A stretch of DNA of 6,694 nucleotides from Acidobacteriota bacterium (GTDB lineage: Bacteria > Acidobacteriota > Holophagae > Thermotomaculales > Thermotomaculaceae): positions 1 to 6,694 of the forward strand of contig JAMOUY010000315.1 of assembly GCA_027067895.1 (NCBI GenBank), given 5' to 3'. Under the pieces are notes generated by a model. It worked only from the letters and a program-made list of their open reading frames with translations. It did not search any database and had not been told where the DNA came from. Positions 1 to 5,413 of this stretch are shown piece by piece; position 1 is the stretch's first letter; every line of letters begins with the position of its first letter. A program made the translations under genes and the position numbers.

Positions 1-1065
1 CAAAAGCAACACGGTTATAAAAATCGCAACAGCCCTGATTTCCTGTCCGGAAACCTTGCCCATCTTTTTCAACTCTTCTTTAAGCCTCTCCATTCCGCCT
101 TTAATTGTGGGCTTTTTCTCTTTTTCCGAAAGGGGAAAAATAAATTTTGTGCCCACAAACAAGCCGATAAACATAATGGCAACAGAAATGGGAAAGGCAA
201 CCTTCATCCAATCCGTAAAGTAAATATCCTTTCCGATGGCTTCCCCTATAAAAGCGGCGGCAAGCAGGTTTGCACCCGAGCCTGTAACAAATGCGGAAGC
301 ACCCATGTTGATTTGAAACAAATTCTGCAAAATCAAGTTTCTTCCGAAATTGTTTTTGTTTTTTCCCCCGGTTGCGCCGTAGATTGCTGCAACAACCATC
401 ATAATGGGAAGAAGAATTGCCGCTTTTGCCGTTGTGGCCGAAATAAAAGCGGAAAGAATAAGGTTAATGACAATAAAACTCACAAAAATTGAAGTGGCAG
501 ATTTTCCGAATCTTACGATAAACCACAACGCAAACCTTTTGGCAGCCCTCGTTTTAACAAGCATACTCGCAAGAATAAAAGACATAATGTTGAGCCACAT
601 AACCTTGTGTCCCAACTGATGGTATGCCTCAACCTCGGGCAAAACCCCCGTCAAAACAAGAGCGATTATCAGCATTAAAGACGTTAGATAATTCGGTACC
701 GCCTCGGTAATCCACAAAATCAAAGCGGAAACAAAAACCGCAAGCATGGATGCGTTTTTGGCAGCAAACGCTTCGGCGCCTACGCTTTCAAAAACCTTCT
801 TTGCCGCATCCGGCAAAATAGACACGTTGATATGCTGCAAAAACGGAAAAGCGACAAAATAATTGAGCAATACAAAAGCAATCAGTGCAAGGGGGCCGCC
901 TGCTTTTCTCATCTTTTTTTCAAAAGAGGACAACTCTCTTTTGGGAAGTTTGTTTAATTTGTAATTGCTCATGTCAAGAGGGTCAAAACCGTTTTCCCCG
1001 TTGTCGTTTGAGTTTTCGCAAATATTTAAGTTGTTATGGCGTTTTTCATCCTTTTCAAGGTTCAT
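1..1065 (-). CDS. DASS/SLC13-family anion permease, N-terminal 355 residues (partial)
   Basis: An inner-membrane transporter of the divalent anion/sodium symporter (SLC13, CitT/INDY) type, which in known members moves dicarboxylates, citrate, sulfate or phosphate. The reading frame is open from the ATG at 1065 to the window edge, so the C-terminal part is missing. Residues 1-55 form a hydrophilic, Asn/Lys-rich cytoplasmic extension, followed by hydrophobic segments at about 57-76, 107-142, 155-171, 190-230 and 285-310. Family signatures are LILWITEAVP (115-124), a proline-ended segment at 205-222 that corresponds to the family's SNT signature, and TGSGANLL (261-268), which resembles the CitT-type TxMAxN segment. 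In the SNT signature the Asn appears as Ala (S209-A210-T211), an oddity treated under findings. The gene starts 3 bases after the triphosphatase stop, so the two are probably cotranscribed. Only a weak GGCGGGA precedes the ATG, and a later ATG at codon 32 is possible. Substrate is unknown. Confidence 0.82.
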   Translation of the reverse strand, partial: MNLEKDEKRHNNLNICENSNDNGENGFDPLDMSNYKLNKLPKRELSSFEKKMRKAGGPLALIAFVLLNYFVAFPFLQHINVSILPDAAKKVFESVGAEAFAAKNASMLAVFVSALILWITEAVPNYLTSLMLIIALVLTGVLPEVEAYHQLGHKVMWLNIMSFILASMLVKTRAAKRFALWFIVRFGKSATSIFVSFIVINLILSAFISATTAKAAILLPIMMVVAAIYGATGGKNKNNFGRNLILQNLFQINMGASAFVTGSGANLLAAAFIGEAIGKDIYFTDWMKVAFPISVAIMFIGLFVGTKFIFPLSEKEKKPTIKGGMERLKEELKKMGKVSGQEIRAVAIFITVLLL

Positions 1066-1068
1066 TTT

Positions 1069-1539
1069 TTATTTGTCCCGCCAATTTTTGTATGGATTTT
1101 TCATAAGCATTGAATTGTAATACCTAACGTCTCCCGTTACCTCTTCCCCAAGCCACTCGGGTTTTTCGAATTCTTCGTTTTCATCCGACAACTCAACCTC
1201 GGCAATAACAAGCCCTTCGTTGTCTCCGTAAAATTCGTCTATTTCAAAGGTATGCTTGCCAACTTTTACTCTGTACCTTGTTTTGTCAATTATTCCCGGC
1301 TCGCAGATTTTCAATAAATCTTCCGCGTCTTTTTTGGGAATTTCAATCTCCCACTCAAACCTTGAAGCGCCGGATTCGTTTCCTATTCCCTTAACCGTCA
1401 AATAACCCTTGTCTCCTTTTATTCTTACCCTTACCGTTCTTTCAGGAACGGAACAAAGGTATCCTTGAACAATTCTTATTCCGTTTTCTTTCGGGAAATC
1501 TCCTTTGACAAGAAACTTCCTTTCAATTTCTTTACCCAT
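1069..1539 (-). CDS. CYTH-domain triphosphatase (TTM family, NeuTTM-like)
   Basis: A 156-residue cytoplasmic protein that is a complete single CYTH domain, the usual length for bacterial triphosphate tunnel metalloenzymes. The diagnostic ExExK motif is at the N-terminus (E4, E6, K8). Further charged residues expected inside the tunnel are R37/R39, K50, E62/E64/E66, K86/R88/R90, D101/E102 and E114/E116. The C-terminal WLGEEVTGDVRYYN (129-142) closely resembles, from memory, the end of the Nitrosomonas europaea enzyme NeuTTM. Characterised close relatives hydrolyse inorganic tripolyphosphate with a divalent metal. Others in the superfamily act on thiamine triphosphate or are class IV adenylate cyclases, so the substrate here is inferred. 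The start is firm: GGAGG (1549-1545) sits 5 bases before the ATG. The gene lies downstream of the porin terminator and 3 bases upstream of the anion permease, with which it probably forms an operon. Confidence 0.88.
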   Translation of the reverse strand: MGKEIERKFLVKGDFPKENGIRIVQGYLCSVPERTVRVRIKGDKGYLTVKGIGNESGASRFEWEIEIPKKDAEDLLKICEPGIIDKTRYRVKVGKHTFEIDEFYGDNEGLVIAEVELSDENEEFEKPEWLGEEVTGDVRYYNSMLMKNPYKNWRDK

Positions 1540-1574
1540 GAAATCCTCCGATTTTTATTGACTTTTGAAAATTG

Positions 1575-1603
1575 AAAAGGGGGGAAACTCCCCCCGATTT
1601 TTT
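1575..1603 (-). terminator. Rho-independent terminator after the porin gene
   Basis: Read on the minus strand, six G (1595-1590), a five-base loop AGTTT and six C (1584-1579) make a perfect all-GC stem, followed by TTTT and a further AT-rich tail. It starts about 22 bases after the porin stop codon. An A-run (1603-1598) on the other side could extend the stem weakly. It should end most porin transcripts before the triphosphatase gene. The short T-run leaves room for read-through. Confidence 0.75.
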
Positions 1604-1617
1604 AAGATTTTTTCAGT

Positions 1618-2823
1618 TTAGAACAAATACTGGAATCTGAAAGCGAGAATCTGGAAGTCGTCGTTTCCTATAAAGTCTCCGTCTCCATCAGCGTATTCGT
1701 CGTTGTTAACAAAGATGTAGTTCATCATAAACCTTACATTTGCATTGAAGTAATAATTGATGCCTATTGTGAAGTTGTCTTCCTCTCCGCCAAAAATATC
1801 AGCGCTTTCATCAGTCAAATCAAGGTGAGAATATCTCAAAGCAAGTTCAATAGCACCTTTTTTACTATTGGGGGTAACTGCGCCGAATTCAGCTTCGCTC
1901 TTTTTCCATTCTCTTTTTTCACCTGTAAGGAAATAACTTACGTAAGCATAGTATCCGGAAAATGACGCATCAGGCTTGCCGTCATACCTGTTTACATTCT
2001 GCTTGATGTATTCAGCCTGCCAAGAAATAGCGCCAAACTGTCCCGCAAACTCAAATCCGTATGCATCGTAATCGTCAACTTTTTTGATTTTTCCGGTATT
2101 GAGTATTTTTTGGGTCAAATGCAATTCAGGTCTCTGCTTGAATTTAATTTTATCTCCGCTTCCGGCATCCGGAATAAGGTAAAGATAGGATGCTCCCAAA
2201 TGAATAATTCTTCCGTCTTCCATTACAGGCTCATAAGAAAACCTTGCCGCATATCCCCACGCTTCATTTTCACCCTCTTCTTCTCCTTCTCCAACTTCCT
2301 GTCCGTAAAATCCCGCCTGAATTCTCCAATTATCAGCCCATTTTGTAACAGACAAACCGATTCTTCTTCCGGGGGTAAAAACATTGGGAAGAGCCCTTTC
2401 CATAAAAACAATGTATCTTGAAGAAGTCACTTCTTCCATAGAGAAAGGCATTTTGTGGTTACCCAATTTGATTATCATATTGTCAAATCCAACATAAGCC
2501 ATCCAGAAATCTTTAATTTCAACTTCGTTGTCGGCAACGTCAATGTCCCATTCGCCTGCCCATTTGTCATACAAAGTTGTTTTGAAAGAAAGCCTTGCCC
2601 TTCTTGTTTCGGTGCCGTTTGCAAAATTATTGTCGTCTCCGAAGAAAAAACCGGCATCAATCATAATTCTGCCGTCAATCCATAATTTAAAAGCACCGTC
2701 TTCGCTTGCGGTTACAAAATAACCTTTGTCAAAGTAATTTTCCACTTTAATTCTGTCGCCTGCAAAAGACAAACCAAACGACATTAACGCAATCAAAATA
2801 AAAGCCCAAAATTTAACCTTCAT
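1618..2823 (-). CDS. Outer-membrane porin, OprP/OprO family (Porin_O_P)
   Basis: A 401-residue beta-barrel porin of the type named after Pseudomonas OprP/OprO, which pass phosphate and polyphosphate; here selectivity is not proven. Residues 1-21 are a classic signal peptide (MKVKF, hydrophobic core, SFA before G22). Family signatures are RRARL (74-78), the alternating strand EWDIDVADNEVEIKDFWMAY (91-110), and the conserved block KMPFSMEEVTSSR (124-136) followed by FMERALPNVFTPGRRIG (140-156). The chain alternates aromatic and polar strands to a terminal LAFRFQYLF, the C-terminal Phe signal used for barrel insertion. Odd features are an acidic segment GEGEEEGENE (178-187) and an Asp/Gly-rich turn near 379-389 just before the last strand. 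A strong AAGGAGG (2835-2829) lies 5 bases before the ATG. Its own sigma-54 promoter lies upstream and a terminator follows. The gene is divergent from a sensor operon that probably controls it. Confidence 0.88.
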   Translation of the reverse strand: MKVKFWAFILIALMSFGLSFAGDRIKVENYFDKGYFVTASEDGAFKLWIDGRIMIDAGFFFGDDNNFANGTETRRARLSFKTTLYDKWAGEWDIDVADNEVEIKDFWMAYVGFDNMIIKLGNHKMPFSMEEVTSSRYIVFMERALPNVFTPGRRIGLSVTKWADNWRIQAGFYGQEVGEGEEEGENEAWGYAARFSYEPVMEDGRIIHLGASYLYLIPDAGSGDKIKFKQRPELHLTQKILNTGKIKKVDDYDAYGFEFAGQFGAISWQAEYIKQNVNRYDGKPDASFSGYYAYVSYFLTGEKREWKKSEAEFGAVTPNSKKGAIELALRYSHLDLTDESADIFGGEEDNFTIGINYYFNANVRFMMNYIFVNNDEYADGDGDFIGNDDFQILAFRFQYLF

Positions 2824-2841
2824 AAAAACCTCCTTCTTTTT

Positions 2842-2855
2842 TGCTCAATAGAGCA
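2842..2855 (-). other. Small hairpin in the porin mRNA leader
   Basis: The leader contains a perfect 5-bp inverted repeat, TGCTC-TATT-GAGCA on the minus strand (2855-2842), followed by AAAAAAG and then the ribosome binding site. It starts about 10 bases after the predicted transcription start. A 5'-proximal hairpin could stabilise the porin mRNA. It is too short to be a riboswitch and may be chance. Confidence 0.35.
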
Positions 2856-2876
2856 CTCTTCCTTATTTAATAAACA

Positions 2877-2891
2877 GCAAAATACGTGCCA
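2877..2891 (-). promoter_or_regulatory. Sigma-54 (-24/-12) promoter of the porin gene
   Basis: Minus-strand TGGCACGTATTTTGC matches the RpoN consensus TGGCACG-N4-TTGC at every fixed position, with the exact GG-to-GC spacing. The predicted start is near 2865, giving a leader of about 42 bases with a strong ribosome binding site. Such promoters require an ATP-driven enhancer-binding activator, and a gene for one lies on the other side of this region. Confidence 0.85.
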
Positions 2892-2893
2892 TT

Positions 2894-2921
2894 CAAAAAC
2901 CTTGATAAAACCTTGTTTTTG
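2894..2921. repeat. Paired AAAACCTTG direct repeats inside an inverted repeat; possible IHF site
   Basis: AAAACCTTG occurs at 2896-2904 and again at 2907-2915, an 11-bp offset of about one helical turn. The pair is framed by CAAAAAC (2894-2900) and its complement GTTTTTG (2915-2921). On the minus strand TATCAAGGTTTTT (2907-2895) matches the IHF consensus WATCAANNNNTTR at all fixed positions except the last. It lies between the inverted-repeat operator and the porin -24 element, where IHF bends DNA in many sigma-54 promoters. The function is inferred and the match is modest. Confidence 0.4.
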
Positions 2922-2940
2922 CCCGCTTTATAACTTTAAC

Positions 2941-2962
2941 ATGTGGCTTTTTTTCGCCACAT
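2941..2962. promoter_or_regulatory. Perfect inverted-repeat operator, probable shared enhancer (UAS)
   Basis: ATGTGGC (2941-2947) and GCCACAT (2956-2962) form a perfect 7-bp dyad separated by eight bases. The centre is about 86 bp upstream of the predicted porin start and about 95 bp upstream of the predicted sensor-operon start, within the usual range for NtrC-type enhancer sites. Fis-type helix-turn-helix dimers bind dyads of this size. It is not a likely terminator because no gene ends here. The most likely binder is the response regulator encoded at the right end of the window. Confidence 0.65.
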
Positions 2963-2978
2963 TGACGATTTTTCGCCA
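2950..2978. repeat. Direct repeat TTTTTCGCCA, possible extra half-site
   Basis: TTTTTCGCCA occurs at 2950-2959, covering the right arm of the operator, and again at 2969-2978, a 19-bp offset. The second copy has no matching left arm, so at best it is a half-site that could help a second activator dimer to bind next to the main operator. Confidence 0.3.
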
Positions 2979-3020
2979 TTTTTCTCCCTTCAACTTAAAT
3001 TATATTGTAAAATTTTAAAA

Positions 3021-3034
3021 GGCACAATTCTTGC
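3021..3034 (+). promoter_or_regulatory. Sigma-54 (-24/-12) promoter of the sensor operon
   Basis: GGCACAATTCTTGC matches the RpoN core GGCAC-N5-TTGC with the exact GG-to-GC spacing. It lacks only the T before GG and the G after GGCAC. The predicted start is near 3046, giving a 28-base leader that includes AAAAGGA (3061-3067), 6 bases before the first ATG. This implies that the operon encoding the activator is itself activator-dependent. Confidence 0.8.
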
Positions 3035-3073
3035 GGAAAGAAAAAAAGGAAGAAAGAGCGAAAAGGATTTGAA

Positions 3074-3961
3074 ATGAGAAAAACACTAACGGCGATTACA
3101 ATTTTTTTTATTCTGACAATAATACTGCTATCGGCATTGGCTTATTCGCTGTTAACCGATATTTCGTATAAAGAAGGTTTTAAATTAAAAGAAAAAACTA
3201 TTATGCAAAACAGAAGAACAATCAAAATAGGCGTTGTTTCAAGGTATTCCCCGTCGCTTATTCTTGACGGATACCAGCCTGTCATAGACTATCTCTCCGA
3301 AAACACTCCCTACGAATTTTCCCTCGTTTTAAGCAAGGATTACAACGACACGGTAAAACAATTAAAAGAGGGGAAAATAACATTTGCTTTTTTAGGGGAC
3401 ATGGTTTTTGTAAAAAACATGGAAAAAGAGAGATTAATCCCTGTTGTTTGTCCGGTAAACAAAGACGGAAAGCCTTTTTTAAAAGCGGTGGCAATTGTAA
3501 GGGAAAACGCAACAATAAAGAATTTCTGCCAATTAAAAGACAAAACCATTGCCCTTCCGTCGCCCTCTTCTTTTTCATACAGATGGGGAATCTTAAAGGC
3601 AAAAGAATGCGGAATTTCGGTATCCGTAAAACAGTTTAGTTTCCACCATACAGTAGTCCTGCAAGTTTTAAACGGCGTCTGCGACGGGGGGGTTGTAAGG
3701 GAATATGTTGCAAAAGAGTTTGAGAAAAAAGGAATTAAAATAATTGATTACTCTCCCTCAATTCCCTCTCCCCCGCTTGTTGCATTATCGTCAATTGACA
3801 AGAATCTTCTTCAAACCGTCAGAAATACTCTTTTAAAATTTAAACCTGAAAAATCAGAGTCTTCAATAGACAGGGAATTTTATTACGGTTTTACGGTGCC
3901 GTCTCCGAAAATTTATATAAATTTCCAAAAATATTTGAAAGAAAAGGGAATATACCTGTGA
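3074..3961 (+). CDS. PhnD-type periplasmic binding protein, probable sensor partner of the kinase
   Basis: A 295-residue protein of the phosphate/phosphite/phosphonate binding family (PF12974, PhnD-like). Residues 5-27 are a single hydrophobic segment without a lipobox Cys, so it is either a signal peptide or an inner-membrane anchor, with the rest in the periplasm. The binding domain starts at TIKIGVVSRYSP (49-60). Family features follow: KQLKEGKITFAFLGD (95-109), the ligand-loop region LPSPSSFSYRWG (161-172), FHHTVVLQVLNGVCDGGVV (190-208) and IPSPPLVALSSID (230-242). Four Cys (126, 152, 179, 203) are present. No ABC permease or ATPase is nearby. The stop codon overlaps the kinase start by 4 bases, so translation is coupled. 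This suggests a sensory rather than a transport role, as with the PhnD-like domain of TtrS-type kinases. The ligand is unknown: phosphorus or sulfur oxyanions are candidates. AAAAGGA (3061-3067) supports this start. Confidence 0.83.
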   Translation: MRKTLTAITIFFILTIILLSALAYSLLTDISYKEGFKLKEKTIMQNRRTIKIGVVSRYSPSLILDGYQPVIDYLSENTPYEFSLVLSKDYNDTVKQLKEGKITFAFLGDMVFVKNMEKERLIPVVCPVNKDGKPFLKAVAIVRENATIKNFCQLKDKTIALPSPSSFSYRWGILKAKECGISVSVKQFSFHHTVVLQVLNGVCDGGVVREYVAKEFEKKGIKIIDYSPSIPSPPLVALSSIDKNLLQTVRNTLLKFKPEKSESSIDREFYYGFTVPSPKIYINFQKYLKEKGIYL

Positions 3962-5412
3962 GAAGAAATTTTTTTTCAAGTATTAAAACCAAACTTTTCA
4001 TACTGTTAGGCTTTACGGTTAGCATCGTGCTTTTTTCCATTTTTCTGTATTTCAGTTTTGCGTGGAAAAAACTATTGGTAAGCAACTTTGTAAACGGAAT
4101 AAAATCAACTGCAAGGGCTTTCTCCGTTGACGTGAAAAACAGGCTTATTTTAAAGAAAAACAAACTTGAAAAAAGCGAAGACATTCTTGCAGGCGAAATT
4201 CTTTCTTTCTTAAAGGACGAAAAAGAGGCCATTTTCGTGGCTGTTTACTCCCCCAACGGAAAATTGATTGTATCAAGCAAAAAAATGGATTATTCAAACA
4301 TTGAAAATGAAAAATCCCTTCCCGCAATAGAAAATATTTCGGTAAGGATTTACAAAAATTCGGACGGCAAATGGATAGGGGAATGCTATTATCCTATAAA
4401 ATCGGGCAACGAAAAACTTGGAATTCTCCACATAGGAATGAATGCGTCTTTTCTTGAAAAAGAAGTCAGGTTTGTTTTTAAAATGTTTTTCGTGTCCATA
4501 CTTTTTATTTTACTTTTCATGCTTGGTTTGATTTACTTTCTTACCGACAAATTCACATCTTCTCTTCTTGAAGTTTCAAGTCTTTTAGAAAACATTGACG
4601 TTGAAAAGGGAAAGTATATAAAATTTCCTCAATACAACGACGAAGCGGGGCTTATTTCGGTTAAACTGAATGAATTTCAAGACAGAATTAGAATTGCAAG
4701 GGAAAAACTTTTAAATGCGGAAAGAAAGATACTTCAAGCGGAAAAACTTGCAGGCATCGGAAGGCTTGCGTCAGGAATAGCCCATGAAATAAACAATCCG
4801 CTAAACGGAATAAAACACTGCATTACCCTGATAAAGGAAAATCCAAAAGATTTGGAAAAAAACGAAAAATACCTTTCTTTGATAGAGGAAGGAATTGATT
4901 ACATTAGCGACATTGTAAACAAATTACTTGAATTTTCGCGCAGTTCAACCTACGACAACAAAAAAGTCTCGCTGAACAAAGCTATTGAATCCGTGCTTTC
5001 CCTTATGGACTACAAACTTTCAAAAGAGGGAATAACGGTGAAAAATAATCTCGGCGAAAAAGAATTTTTGGTATTCGGCAACAAAATTCTTATTCAGGAA
5101 GTTATTATGAATGTCATACACAATTCAATTGACGCACTGAAACAGTCAAACGACAAAACAATAGAAATTCTTGCAGAAAATAAAAATGGCAAAGTGATTT
5201 TGACAATTACCGATTACGGCATAGGCATTGACGAAAAAAATTTAAGCAAAATCTTTGACCCGTTTTTCACTACAAAGCCTGTGGGCGAAGGGACGGGGCT
5301 TGGACTTTACGTTTCAATGGGAATACTTAAAAACATTAAAGGAGACATAAAGGTTTCAAGCGAAAAGGGGAAATTTACCGAAGTTAAAATATTTTTGAAA
5401 AAAGAGGATTAA
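3958..5412 (+). CDS. Membrane sensor histidine kinase (NtrB-like core, Cache-like sensor, HAMP)
   Basis: A 484-residue inner-membrane kinase starting with GTG; the first in-frame ATG is codon 110, which would remove TM1, and AAAAGGGAA precedes the GTG. TM1 is about 11-34 and TM2 about 173-196. The roughly 138-residue periplasmic part, with VAVYSPNGKLIVSS (94-107) and YYPIKSGNEKLGILHIGM (144-161), looks like a Cache/PAS-like sensor. HAMP follows (about 197-247, DEAGLISVKLNEF), then a short coiled coil. The dimerisation domain has the phosphorylated H276 in AHEINNPLNGI. The ATP-binding domain has all boxes: N-box N385/N389, G1 DYGIGID (419-425), F-box FDPFFTTKP (433-441), and G2 GEGTGLGL (443-450). 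All key residues are present, so it should be active. It overlaps the binding-protein gene by 4 bases, and the response regulator starts 1 base after its stop. Its cognate partner is very likely that regulator. The stimulus is unknown. Confidence 0.92.
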   Translation: MRRNFFSSIKTKLFILLGFTVSIVLFSIFLYFSFAWKKLLVSNFVNGIKSTARAFSVDVKNRLILKKNKLEKSEDILAGEILSFLKDEKEAIFVAVYSPNGKLIVSSKKMDYSNIENEKSLPAIENISVRIYKNSDGKWIGECYYPIKSGNEKLGILHIGMNASFLEKEVRFVFKMFFVSILFILLFMLGLIYFLTDKFTSSLLEVSSLLENIDVEKGKYIKFPQYNDEAGLISVKLNEFQDRIRIAREKLLNAERKILQAEKLAGIGRLASGIAHEINNPLNGIKHCITLIKENPKDLEKNEKYLSLIEEGIDYISDIVNKLLEFSRSSTYDNKKVSLNKAIESVLSLMDYKLSKEGITVKNNLGEKEFLVFGNKILIQEVIMNVIHNSIDALKQSNDKTIEILAENKNGKVILTITDYGIGIDEKNLSKIFDPFFTTKPVGEGTGLGLYVSMGILKNIKGDIKVSSEKGKFTEVKIFLKKED

Positions 5413-5413
5413 A

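Noticed and set aside
885..1106. 73-codon plus-strand open frame, with another at 404-619
   Set aside because: Both lie antisense to the anion permease, whose translation carries clear family motifs. They have no recognisable content and no good ribosome binding sites.
1069..1539. Class IV adenylate cyclase (CyaB)
   Set aside because: Same superfamily, but the length and the C-terminal WLGEEVTGDVRY block fit the NeuTTM-type triphosphatases better. Activity was not tested, so this is a preference rather than a proof.
2110..2421. Open frames opposite and within the porin gene (also 2223-2411, 2455-2685, 2475-2660, 2528-2722)
   Set aside because: They are by-products of the porin coding sequence, which has a signal peptide, family motifs, ribosome binding site, promoter and terminator.
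2941..2962. Inverted repeat as a transcription terminator
   Set aside because: No gene ends here; both neighbouring genes diverge from this region, and no T-run follows the right arm directly.
2963..3006. TTGAC followed by TATATT as a sigma-70 promoter for the sensor operon
   Set aside because: The spacing is far from 16-18 bp, while the -24/-12 element at 3021-3034 fits exactly and lies at a better distance from the gene.
3074..3961. Component of a phosphonate ABC uptake operon
   Set aside because: No permease or ATPase gene follows; the gene is coupled to a histidine kinase instead. Transport components elsewhere in the genome cannot be excluded.
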